64,000 nt of DNA from Sanguinoderma infundibulare (taxonomy: Eukaryota > Basidiomycota > Agaricomycetes > Polyporales > Polyporaceae), in assembly GCA_032821775.1 (NCBI GenBank), contig JAVLRN010000010.1, positions 310,001 through 374,000 on the forward strand, written 5' to 3'. Of the stretch, positions 53,487-63,689 are shown one piece after another; the stretch's first letter is position 1; each line of letters opens with the position of its first letter. The notes beneath the pieces were generated by a model, which worked only from the letters and a program-made list of their open reading frames with translations, was not told the origin of the DNA and did not search any database. Both the position numbers and the translations under genes were made by a program.

Positions 53487-56400
53487 CTAAGCTCTCATGT
53501 AGGCATTGTTATCCCAGCCCATGCAGTTGCGTACCCACTTCATTCCCTCTCTATCAGAATGGCACACCAGGGACGCTCTAGTTCCAGAGTAGGGAAGATT
53601 GAAGTGAGTGATGCGATGGGAGAGGAAGAAAATGAAGTCTCCGCATCGAAGAGGAACCACCAGGCCAAGCTCCTGAAGCGCCAGTTCTCCGCCAGTGAAG
53701 GTGCCCACTGGAAGGACCACGCATGCTTCGAGGTCCTTCCTGTCCCGATGACCGCGTGTGGAAACGTTGAGATTAACAACGAAGCCAGAGAAGGGCTTCG
53801 CAGGACTGCTCTCGTATCCTGGAAGTGCACTGGCGTAGCACTGGATCTTGTCCACAAGGTCAGGGAAGTGCGCCCTCAGCTGCGACGTATACAAAGGTAG
53901 TTAGCCGCAGAGCCTCAACTGCAGAGGTCTTAAAGCCCACAATACTTACGCGCTGTTTCATCTCACCGAAGAATTCCGAGAACGCCTGGCTCAACTTCTG
54001 ATATAGCTCTGGATGAGACGTAATATCCTTGGATGGGTAGGGCACGAATTGGCCATAGTTGGTGCGTTTTGCCCGCTTCATCTGCTGTGGATGGACGTCT
54101 GTTGGCGCGTCATCACCCTGGGTTGGCATAGCGTCAAACCCTAAGTGCCATGGCAAGGTAGGCAGAGACGTACCTGAGTACCACATCGTGCCCAGGTGTT
54201 CCAATGAGTACTCTCAAAGGTCTGGTCATGCATTGAATGCTCCACGTGAAGAAGAACGCTTCCTGGATGGTCAGCTTCCACAGCTGCAAACGCGCTCTCC
54301 AGGTTCTTCTCCAGGTTGTTGGCAATGCGCTTTGGGATATCGCCAACGACGAACGCCAGCAAGGAGCCGTCGACGGAGGTGAACGCCACTCTTTGACTGC
54401 GTTTGTTCAGTAACTAACAAACAGGCATGCGCGGGAACAGAACGCACTTATCAATTACGCTTTCGGGAACTCTTAGGTAGCGGCCCTTGGCTTTGACACC
54501 GTCAGCGTCAAACAGTTTATCTGCGAGCTAGAAGGCAGAGATGGTAAATGGTTACGTGTACAGGTCTAGACCACCCTAAAGCCTACCTGCGCCTTGAGAT
54601 CTTCCAGGTCAGCTGGGACGTAAGCTTGGGCAGCGAATTGTTGTTCTGCCGATGTCCATGTCATACGTTCCTCACCCGCTGGCGGTAGAGGAACGTTGTT
54701 GTGCGGATGGCCTAGGTTCACAGCGACAGGCACCGTAATGAGGGGAGGCAGGGCCTCCAAGTCTGTGACCTCACTGGCAGCAGCCTCCGCCCTTTGGATG
54801 AGGTCGTTCTCGTCTGAAAAGTCGAATCCAGGCAGGTCTCGACCAGAGAAGTCCAAGGCCAGCGGGGGGATAGATAGACTAGGAGAGGTCGACGAGGGCG
54901 TTAGAAGTGTGAGCTCGCTTAGAGTCGGCGTTGACTGATTGGACGAAGCCCGAGAGCTGCCTAGACCAGGAAGAAGCATGCGCCTTTGCAGTCCAGCCAA
55001 AGGCTGAGAGACCCAAGGTAGGCCGCTGGATTCTAGAGACAGAGCTGTAAAAACAGGATCCCAGAGGGACCAGTCTCTATCGATAGGCACGAAGTCCCTA
55101 GTTGCATGGGAAAGTAAGGCACTTGATATATTCCAGAGCGTTATGAGGGCGTACTTACCGCATCGGTATTTGCTCCCATAACCTGTCGCTCTGCTGAAGG
55201 TTGGAGCACGTGATCGTCTCTGGAAGGGAGTTTTGCTCAAGCTGTTCCGCGCTAAAGAGGTTGGCCAAAGTGAGAGGAGCTCGACGGCCAAACTCCCGTA
55301 GCAAGGGGAAAAGCCGATCACAGATTAGTGCGCGGTTTTGATCCCCAGCACCTGCCCCTCTCAGTTAGCGGAAAAAAATACGGCGAAGACGGGGCGCTAA
55401 CCTTGGGGCTGACGAAGGTAGTGACTCAGGGCACGTATGCTCTTGCGAGGGAGAAGTTTGACCGATGACATTTGACTGCGTCCTGCGACCACAAGCAAAA
55501 AATATACAGATCCTGTATAACAGAACGATTTGTGACAAAGTACAAACAGGTGGTACCTGTACCACGTACCTCCGGCGGCCAGGGTGACGTACTTCCTCCC
55601 CCATGCCATCCATTTATCGAATTCTTCTTCCTGTGGAGTAGCTCCAGGGTAGGCTTGAAGCAGGTGATGGTGCAAGTCCTGCCGTTTGATATTCTGGGCA
55701 GCACAGACGCTACCAGGGTATGGACGTTAGACCGGTAATAGTTATAGCACACGCAGAGACCTACCTCTCAGCCTTGATCACCAGCTGAACGCAGGTTATC
55801 ATCTGGGTAAAAGATACTGCACTGCCTACACCTTGAATGCCCTGCACTCGCTGCATGAGAGTCTCCAGAGTGTCACACTGGAAGGCGCGACCCAGCATGG
55901 AGCAGTCAGCCACCACCTCGACCAAACGATTTACCCAACGCTGGCATGAAGGGTCATCCAGGTGACCAGTCTTACCAGACAACAGCTTAAAGAGCGTGTC
56001 GTCGGCCTCTTTGTCACGTGCAGGTATGATTCGGTCGCCATCCGCCGCCACCACGTTCCATCTGACCCTTACAGTATCCTCCTCTTCATTGTCGGCGGCT
56101 TCTGCATTGCTCCTCGTCCTCTTCATGGGAGGCTCCCAAGCCACACCGCCTCGGGCACAGGGTGGTCTTCTTCTAGGCTTGGAGTTCCTCGTGTTGCTCG
56201 AGGTCGCCTTAGCCTGAAGGGCAGGCACTTGCGCCGCGGCATTGGGATTAGCGTTCGAAGAGGCCCATACGTTCTCAGTGCCAGGGAGAGAGGTATGAGG
56301 GATCCCTGTCCTGGATACGTCGTTCTTCTTGCGCTTCGTACCGCGTTGAGGGGGTCCAGAAAATTCAGTGGTGACCTCTCCCCTCGCTGAGTGCTGGGCG

Positions 56401-56811
56401 ACAGGTTCCTAAGTTCAGGCTGTCTAAGTAAAAGCAAAAAGTCGCAAGACTGTACTCACAGGTTGCTGGAACACATCCTGCGCTTTCTGTCAGCCAAAGG
56501 GGAATACACTGGCCTGACGTAGCCGTCACCTGCATGGACACGTCCTCCTGCGCCTCCTCAGGCCTAGGGGCTAAGTCTGATCAACGATAAGTGCAGAATA
56601 TTTCTTAGAATGAAGTTAGGCACCTAAGGGCCCTCCCCAAGCATGCAGTAGGCGTTGCAGAACTGGCTGGTGAGCCAGGTCTGGGGAGCTGCTGAGGTGC
56701 GCCCTAAGAACACGAATCTCTTCTTCGTCCAATGTGTAACTCTGGGTTCCAGTTGGATATAGTATAGTCAATATGAGTACATGATAAGGCCGGCTTACAA
56801 CTTACCTCCAT
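53487..56811 (-). CDS. TET/JBP-family 2-oxoglutarate dioxygenase (DNA base oxidase)
   Basis: Start ATG 56811 with SYTLDEEEIRVLRAHLSSSP; basic/acidic linkers; RWNVVAADGDRIIPARDKEA, WVNRLVEVVADCSMLGRAFQ, HHLLQAYPGATPQEEEFDKW, YVTLAAG, a Ser/Pro-rich region, and FTSVDGSLLAFVVGDIPKRI then SMHDQTFESTHWNTWARCGT. The catalytic part follows: TDVHPQQMKRAKRTNYGQF, then FSGFVVNLNVSTRGHRDRKD, TGGELALQELGLVVPLRCGD and THFNLPYSGTRASLVCHSDR, ending 53487. The HxD iron ligands (HRD), the distal His (THFN) and the 2-oxoglutarate-binding Arg (RASLV) are all present. This family oxidises 5-methylcytosine or related bases in DNA; mushroom copies are often carried by KDZ transposons. The frame is continuous through inferred exons, so activity is plausible but unproven. 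Confidence 0.85.
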
Positions 56812-57037
56812 TGCGAGGGCACGACGTGGTGCCGAAAAGTGGCGGCGTGGGCGTTAGGTTGCGAGGGGTGCGCTGTTCAGAAATTCGCAGGTCCCTCCAA
56901 CATTTCCTAAAATGGAAGGCCTGGGGCGCCCATACAATATGGGGCCGTAGCTTGTAACCCTACCAGTACACATACAGAGCAGTTGTGATACCTACTAGTC
57001 ATACTAGATCTACCCCGATGAGTCCCGACACCGAAAT

Positions 57038-57722
57038 TTAAGCTTTCCCCACAATGACCCCTGCTTCGAAGAAGCCTACCAGGTCAGCTGACGCCTTTGG
57101 CGCGTCGACGACGTCGTCTATAACCTCCGCCATCCGCGTGAAGCCCTCCTCGAATGACGCTGGTGAGCACAGAATTCGAGCGATGGCAAGACCGAAGAGG
57201 TCCGCGATGAGCTGAGCGTCCGCCCGCTTCGACTCGATCGCCCTTGTCGACCAGCAGATGTCGGTGTTCTGTCGGGAGCTTCGTGAAGTACACCTCTGCC
57301 TCCTCGAGATCACGAATTGAGAAGAACACCTTCAAGTCCTCCATGATACACGTCTTGGCCTCAGACTCAGATGTCGATGGCGTGCCAGACGGCTCTTCCT
57401 CGCCCTCGCCCTCGCCCTCGCCCTCGGAGTTGACCGTAGGTGCAGCAGGGGTAGACTCTGACTTGTTGTCCAGGGGAACCGTGCGAGGCAGCAGCTGGAG
57501 CCTTCTCCGCTGGGGAGCGCTGCCCTGGGGAGCACCACTAGGTCCAAGATCAGTAAAGCGCTTCCTGCTCGGGAGACGGCTCGACTTGCCTGTGACCTCC
57601 GCAGTATTCTCCGGGTTCCCGCTGAGCATCGAGAACATGTTCGTCGGACCGTCGGACGATTCCCGGCTCTTCCTCTTGTCGCCTTTCCGGAAGACAACGG
57701 TGACATTGAACTCGGCCAGCTA
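57038..57722 (-). pseudogene. eIF4G C-terminal region, frameshifted copy
   Basis: FRKGDKRKSRESSDGPTNMF, SMLSGNPENTAEV and PQRRRLQLLPRTVPLDNKSE (about 57700-57460) match the linker of basidiomycete eIF4G, the translation-initiation scaffold. An MA3 domain follows: IMEDLKVFFSIRDLEEAEVY and FTKLPTEHRHLLVDK, then, one frame over, AIESKRADAQLIADLFGLAI and CSPASFEEGFTRMAEVIDDV, ending DLVGFFEAGVIVGKA. The frame break at about 57245 and the absence of the eIF4E-binding and MIF4G parts mark it as a truncated pseudogene. An EGEGEGEGEEE run is coded by a CCCTCG repeat. The functional gene is presumably elsewhere in the genome. Confidence 0.85.
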
Positions 57723-57837
57723 CGCAGGGAGAGCCCCCAACCGGTAAGGTCTGCCCCACATCGACCGTCGGTCAGGGTCCGAAGGGAGAACAAGATGGAG
57801 ATGCAGGGACGGAAGAGAACACGACGTACCGTCAGGG

Positions 57838-58658
57838 TCTGACCATCATAGGTTGCAGATTGCCCCATCGTGCGGCACCTCCTGCTCCCCGTCAATCGTG
57901 CGTATCTGGGCGTACGATGGGTTGAGGGGTCCAGGGGCGCGGTGGTCGAATACGAGTATGATGAAACTCACCTGGTTGATGCTCTGCAGACTGGGACTCA
58001 ACCCTCCATGCACGCAAAACACCCTTCCATCGACGATGGCACCTGGCGCAAGGTAGTAGAAGACCTCACAACACCACCTCCAAACGTTGCTGCTCCCTTA
58101 CTTTCTTTGACACTCGTCGAAGAAGCCATACACCTGGGTGATTTGCCTTGACTCGTGGTTTCCGCGGACGAGGGTCATGCGTTCCGGATAGCGGACTTTG
58201 AGGGCAAGCAGGAGGAGGAACGTCTGGACGCTGTATCGACAAAGTGGCCTGGGGTGCGAAGCTCAGCACAAAGACGCGTCCGACGCGTTATGCACGTACC
58301 CATGAACAGGTAATTCGTCTCTGGGCAAGGCCCGCCGACCTTGAAGAGCTCCATCATGTCCCAGAACTGCCCGTATATGTCCCCACACATCTCGAACCCT
58401 GTGTTACTTGGCGCGTTCGTCCCAGCACACGACTAACTAGAGATGTGCTCACTGTTACTGGGGAGTCGACCACCTGCACATTGGCCTCCTCGATGAGGAT
58501 CTCGCGGGTCTTGAGACGGAGCCGCTTGACTTGTTCTTCGGAGATGGGCTCGCACTGGAGGAGCTGCTCGATTTGTCTGCCGGGGCACGTCAAGGACTGA
58601 GCGGAACGGGTATCGGCTTGCAGACGACGATGACGAACTTGTCAAGGTCACTCGGCAT
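57838..58658 (-). pseudogene. PP2A-family protein phosphatase catalytic subunit, dead copy
   Basis: Starts [18 protein letters not shown] at 58658, shifts frame, then [36 protein letters not shown], and [20 protein letters not shown]. The metal-binding GDxHG motif reads GDIYG (His to Tyr at 58373-58375). The second motif GDxVDRG is broken by a small deletion (GHFVD then frame change). [20 protein letters not shown] then [20 protein letters not shown] are recognisable, followed by TAA where the family has Tyr of [20 protein letters not shown] and [19 protein letters not shown] end with TGA in place of Trp of LLWSDPD. Serine/threonine phosphatase of the PPG1/PP2A type by sequence; certainly inactive. 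Confidence 0.9.
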
Positions 58659-58842
58659 CCCGCTAGAGCGAGGATAAGTGGGAAGAGCAGCGTGCAAGTC
58701 CGCGCCGAGGGAGAGCCTGGAGGATGAAGGACGTCGACAACGAAGACGACTAGAGGCGCCCACGACCGGCTAGGAGTGACCGTCTTCGCACCGCACCCTC
58801 TCTCGTTTGAGTCCCCAAGGGCCGTTATGGCTACGGCGACCA

Positions 58843-59260
58843 TGCTTTCTCCTCCAGCTCTAATGCTTTCCGCCTCCCTCTTTCTTGTGATCACACTCGC
58901 CTCGAGCACAAGGCGCCATCGCACTCCCTCCACACCGAGTTCTTCGGTACCTCCCTCCTCCCCACCGAGCATCCGCTCTATCTCTCACTCCCGCACCACC
59001 AGCCTCCGACGACTCGGGACGCTCTGCCAACTCCCGTGACACCTCCCTCTCGCCCCCACCCCACCGCGCCGCCCTGCCGCCCCTCAGCTGCTTCTTCCCC
59101 TTACGCGCCCGCTACGGCAACCAGTCCGACGCTCCGCAAGGGTCTTCTTCCCTGACCCACGTGCGACGGCAGTTTGTTCACTTGGATGATGGATCGTGAC
59201 CCTAGCTCCCCCCGGAGCCCGCCCGCGGACCTTTATCACGCTGGTGAGTAGACCGAATTC
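58843..59260 (+). pseudogene. orphan N-terminal gene fragment, similar to the relic at 38.6 kb
   Basis: MLSPPALMLSASLFLVITLA looks like a signal anchor. A 47-base piece (58843-58889) matches 38630-38676 at about 42 positions. Further on, RRQFVHLDDGS and VTLAPPGARPRTFITL (about 59165-59245) look like protein but are separated by stops and a frameshift. Family not recognised; the DNA between is unreadable as one gene. Confidence 0.4.
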
Positions 59261-59514
59261 CCGGTGGACGATCTCCACATTCTCCATCCGCTGCATTCGG
59301 AATTCCCATCCGCCTTCTGCACATCTCACGCCGACCGGACTGCACCCCCAGAACAAGCACGAGCACAAGGGCCAGAACTCGTTCCCAAATCCGCTCCCGC
59401 TTTCTCTCACCGTCCGCCGACTCCGCCTCAGTCCGAGCCGGAGCAGGCCCCGGCCCCGACGCTCGAGCCCGGCGTCACCTTGTCCAGCTCTTCCCTCTTC
59501 CTAGAGCTCACCGA

Positions 59515-60583
59515 AACTCGCTCGGCAACCCTCCGTACCCGGGCTACACCGCCGTCGGCGGCACGAACTGGATCGACGTCGACACGACCGTGTACAACAA
59601 CTCGCTCATCCTGACGTACAACTACGCGCACGGCGGCGCGACGATCAACGGTCGCTAGTCGCGCCATACGAGGTGACGGTGCTGTCGCTGATCGACCAGG
59701 TGAACGAGTTCCTGGACGGCGGGGTCGCGGACAAGCCCGCGACGGCGTCGTGGACGAGCAAGAACGCGTTGTTCTCGGTGTGGATCGGGATCAACGACAT
59801 CGGAAACAGCTACTACCAGAGCGGAGACCAGGACGCGTGAGTACATGGTGAACGGTTGCGATGCGGAAGGTGATGTATTAAACGTACGGGACAGGTTCTC
59901 GGACGTGCTCCTGGACTCGTACTTTGGCCAGGTTCAGGAGCTTGTGAGTCGTTTCGTTCTTCCGCCTGCAGTAGTATGCACAAGCGTCAGTGAGGCCTTT
60001 CGTTTTGTTGGCTGACCGCGTCCTCGCAGCGATGTCGGCGCGAGGAACTTCCTCTTCATCAACGTTCCGCCTCTCGACCGGTCCCCACTGGTCAGTTATG
60101 ATGCAATACGTCATCATGAAGAAGCTCACCATTTCTCTTCCCCAGATGCTGGCTCAGAGCGCTGACGCGCAGGCTCTTGAGAAGACTGTTATCGCAGGCT
60201 TCAACGCGAAGCTCGCGGAGAGGGCACAATCATTCGCCGCTACGAACGCTGGAGTGCGTATTCCGTCAATGAACCGGCGAGGTGGTGCACGGCGGTGGCT
60301 TACGTTTTGCTGAAGGTCCGGACTTGGCTTTGGGACTCGAACGCGGTGTTCACCACGGTCTTGGACGATTCGACGGCGTACGGGTTCGTCGACAACACCT
60401 CGTACGGGGGCACGGGCGACTTCTGGGGGAATAACTACCATCCGTCCAGTGCGTCTTCGTAGACTTTCATCTGTGCTTCTACATCGGCTCATCGAAAACA
60501 TGTTCTCACCTTTTGGTGCAGGTGCGGCACAGGCGCTATGGGGACAAGGCGTGGCCGCGGTGCTGAACGAAACGGTCTGGTAA
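59515..60583 (+). pseudogene. CE16-type GDSL acetylesterase, frameshifted copy
   Basis: LGNPPYPGYTAVGGTNWIDV then NNSLILTYNYAHGGATING (about 59530-59655) is followed one frame over by LVAPYEVTVLSLIDQVNEFL and NALFSVWIGINDIGNSYYQS (block III with its Asn). Exons continue with DVGARNFLFINVPPLDRSP, MLAQSADAQALEKTVIAGFN, VFTTVLDDSTAYGFVDNTSY and DFWGNNYHPSS (block V with the catalytic His), then AAQALWGQGVAAVLNETVW, stop 60581-60583. This is the secreted carbohydrate esterase family 16 that removes acetyl groups from plant polysaccharide fragments. The block I Gly-Asp-Ser region with the nucleophile is not found upstream and the frame breaks at about 59655, so I call it a pseudogene. Confidence 0.8.
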
Positions 60584-60968
60584 AAGGTTGGAATACGAGG
60601 ACGGTAGCAGGGAGAAGGATGAACAGTCCTCGGACGATGAGGACGATCTCGGGGCGGAGGACGAGGAGGACAGGGATGGTGGGGACGACTACGGGTACGC
60701 TTGCGCCGGCTACGCACCCATGTAACGACTACGTACACTTTTGTCAAATCGCACACTATTATTTCGGACGGGAATGCCACTAAGACTTTTGTCCATACCA
60801 TTTGTGTCCATACCATTGTTGCTCAGGAATTGCTCCATGCCATTCCGAAAAATCTTGTGTGCGTGAAACTGAGTAGCAAATCGTAACTCTATGCGCGCAA
60901 GTCCACGTCCATGACGTGCATCCACTTTCTGTCTCCGCGTCCTCTTCCTCACCCTGCTCTTCATCTTC
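60584..60968. other. intergenic, no gene seen
   Basis: Convergent space after the esterase relic and the unknown gene at 60969. A GTCCATACCATT word occurs twice in a row near 60790-60820. Nothing else was recognised. Confidence 0.35.
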
Positions 60969-62368
60969 CTACTCACCCCAGTCTGTGCGAGTGCGATAGT
61001 CCAGCTGGTAAGCGGCACCCCAAGCAAAGCGAAGATAGTCCCATCCCCATCGCCCGGCCTCCGCCCCCTCCAAGCTGACCTCCCAGTTGCCGTTCCTCCG
61101 CGTCCAGTCATATTCCAGCAACTCTGACGACAGAAAGTCTTCAGTGTCTTCTGCTTCCAGGGGCAGGTAGCCCCACTGCTTTGCGGCATCTAGGACCATG
61201 TCGTCATTGACCACGACCTCAGCGTCGCCACCCAGCTCTTCAGAGAGGTCGCCACGAACACTCTTCACAGCCACCTCGATGTCCTCCCCCTCCTGTGGGT
61301 GAAACAAGGTGACTGCGATGGTGGTTAGCTTCCCCCCCCCCTCTACCTGACCAGTCCATGAGGAGAACGCCGTCTTCGCAGCTGTAGCGGAGTAGGGAGG
61401 CCACACAACGTACACCGATGCGTGAATGTGTATGGTGGGTATGTTCTGAAAGATCTTGACCTGCGCTGCCCACTCTGGTTTTTGCCAGAATCGTAAGCAC
61501 CGGTCTACGATCTGTGAAGCCCATAAGTCTGGCCCATCACTCTTGTTCATGAAAAAAAGATATACCTGGCCCTCCTTTCCATATGTGAGGTCTTGGAAGT
61601 AGCGGTATTCCTTGGACAACCACTTCAGAGTCACGTCCTCACAAAAAAAAGTCCAGAGCTCACCTTGTCATCGCAGTATGGCCGAAGTCGCAGGAGTGCC
61701 AGTGAGGGTGGCAAATAGGGGGCAATGGGACCGTAGCAGCAAAGGGGTTGAACGTCTCTGTATCCGACGTACGCGAGGGTGAGTGTCCTTAGCCTTGAGA
61801 AGGAGGACCATGCTTCTTTGTTTGCATCCCAGTTGAACTGGATAGCCATCTCATGTGAGAGAACGAGGTTGAGGTCCTGAACACAGTGGGCGCGACTGGT
61901 CCTAACAGTACGTGTCTGCAGGGGATGAGAAATCAGCAGGGATGCAAACAGATGTATGCACGCACATTAAGCAGAGACTCTAAAGCACCCAAGGAAAAGA
62001 TAATGGGACGCTTGTACAAGTCCGCCTCGAATTGCTCGTATGCTCCTTCAAAGCTGGCTGCCCACTGAGCCTTCTTCCGCCAGGCCTGGAGCTGCTCTTC
62101 ATCCATTGGAAACTCGCCAGAGGGAAAGTCGCCCAGTCCTGGGGGACGGCGGCGGCACTTTTTACAGTCTTGGTCTACGTCTGCTTTGACCTAAACAGCA
62201 TGTTAGAATACACCAGTTCTGAGATGCGTCGATAGCAATACTCGCAATAACCCATATCTTGACCCATAACTCGTATGATAGCCTCTCCTTAGCACGTCGA
62301 GGGCGAGCGACCTGGAAACGGCCGGGCTGTCCTTGGAGCGCGTAGGCCTTTCCTCGTCGAGCAGCCAT
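60969..62368 (-). CDS. unknown protein, possibly F-box-like, apparently intact
   Basis: Four exons with good splice sites: MAARRGKAYALQGQPGRFQV from 62368; VKADVDQDCKKCRRRPPGLG then QLQAWRKKAQWAASFEGAYE; HEMAIQFNWDANKEAWSSFS then LRTLTLAYVGYRDVQPL and LPPSLALLRLRPYCDDK; and, after a short intron near 61630-61670, WLSKEYRYFQDLTYGKEGQV through IEVAVKSVRGDLSEELGGDA to TGA 60969. The segment RLSYELWVKIW resembles the first helix of an F-box and LRTLTLAYV / PPSLALLRL resemble leucine-rich repeat strands, which would fit an F-box substrate adaptor, but the match is weak. About 430 residues. No lesion was seen, unlike its neighbours. Confidence 0.55.
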
Positions 62369-62419
62369 GACAAGGATGTAGAGTAGAGTATACAACTAGA
62401 GTACACGACAGGACCTTCA

Positions 62420-62600
62420 GGTTCGGGCGGTTCGGGCTTTCCGGGCGGTTCGGGCTTTCCGGGCTGTTCGCTGCCTATTAGGCATCTGGCGCGTGCAGCT
62501 CCCGTGGATAGATGCCGTAAAGCGCGTTTCCCCCTTGGACGACCCCATACCTCCCTTGGACGACCCGACGCCTCCCTTGGACAACCCAATCCTGCCCTTG
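62420..62600. repeat. two short tandem repeats
   Basis: GGTTCGGGCTTTCCGGGC-like units (18 bases) occur about three times at 62425-62470, and TCCCTTGGACGACCC-like units (24 bases) occur three to four times at 62528-62600. Both keep reading frame (units divisible by three) but no supported gene uses them. Confidence 0.55.
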
Positions 62601-62749
62601 CCTCACCACTCCTGAGTCCTCCGCATCCCCGTCATCTGCGCTGGTCGCCGCGGAGGACTTCCCCACCGCCTTCGGTGCAGCCTGTCAGCAACGCTCCTTC
62701 CTCCGTAATGTGGACTGTAGCACCAGTACGCCCCGCTCAACAACGCCCC

Positions 62750-63680
62750 TCAGCGCCGCGGAATATGCGCACTTCTCCAAGATTTCTGGTACCTTAGGTT
62801 TACGCATGCTGGCGAAGATGTGTTGGCAGACTGGGCAGGGTCTGGGCACGATCGGAGGCGGTATCGTGACCCCGGTGGAGAGCAAGCTGTGGCCGAAAGG
62901 TATGGATCTCGCTTTAAGGAAAAGACCGAGCAGTCCAAGGCTGAGGCGCGCCGTCAGGGCAAAGTTGTCAGTGATGGAAAGGATTCGAAGGCGACGGCTC
63001 GCAAAACGTGCAAAGTCTCAAAGGCGCATGAAGCCCGTACGGATGCTCGGAAGAAGACGAAGACTCGCGTTGAGCACAAGACGTACGAAGCAATCGTCGC
63101 AGAGGCGGGTCAAGATGCTCCTCAAGCCAGCGTTGGTCCTATCGTCGATGCCACGGGTGCGATGGTGAGTACATGCGCGGCTTTCGTCTTGTCAGGTCGT
63201 GCTGACGATGTGCTGTAGCTCAGGGAGGTGTCTTCGTTGGCTGATGTAGCCAAGGCATCATGGACACCCTCTACGGATCCCATGCGCCTCCCGAAATCCG
63301 ACACAACCTGCGCCTAGTCACTGAGTCAAGTCGTACTGACCCGGACAGTCTCGCAAGGTGGCCCGCGCACCCGAGGAGCGCAAGAAGTGAATTCGAGCAG
63401 AAGATGCGAGGTTACGCAAGCAGGTGGACGACGAGGCCGAACGTAAGTACATCTTGCTTCTTTGCGTCTTCGTTGCTGCTTACAGAGTGGTAGTCATTGC
63501 TCGCATGCCGCAGATTCATGTCGTCGTCGAGGAGATTAACACCCAAAGCGTCGCTCGAGCTATTCTCCTCAAGCTTCAACGAGCTCCTCGGTCAACACGC
63601 AAATCTGTTCTGGGGGTCATCTCTGGAATGGACGTCGAAGGGAGTCGTGGGCCTCAGCGCGGGCCACCCGCCCAAGGTCT
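62750..63680 (+). pseudogene. TFIP11/NTR1-like G-patch splicing factor, decayed copy
   Basis: AAEYAHFSKISGTLGLRMLA then KMCWQTGQGLGTIGGGIVTP and VESKLWPKGM (62750-62905) is the G-patch region of tuftelin-interacting protein 11 / Ntr1 (spliceosome disassembly), with Cys where the G-patch has Gly. One frame over come FKEKTEQSKAEARRQGKVVS, KKTKTRVEHKTYEAIVAEAG (about 63055-63110) and, after an intron, VSSLADVAKASWTPSTDPMR. Farther on, RLRKQVDDEAE, QIHVVVEEINTQSVA and SSFNELLGQHA occur in changing frames up to about 63620. Multiple frame changes and loss of the rest mark a truncated pseudogene of an essential host gene. Confidence 0.8.
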
Positions 63681-63689
63681 CCTAGGTAC

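Larger units (their letters stand above)
41210..56811 (-). mobile_element. inferred KDZ-type transposon block with TET/JBP cargo
   Basis: Four minus-strand genes (repeat-rich protein, KDZ transposase, hybrid-binding protein, TET/JBP) lie head to tail with host-gene debris on both sides. KDZ transposons carrying TET/JBP genes are established in basidiomycetes. I found no terminal inverted repeats or target duplications, so the limits given are simply the outer genes and the block may be a decayed or composite element. Confidence 0.55.
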
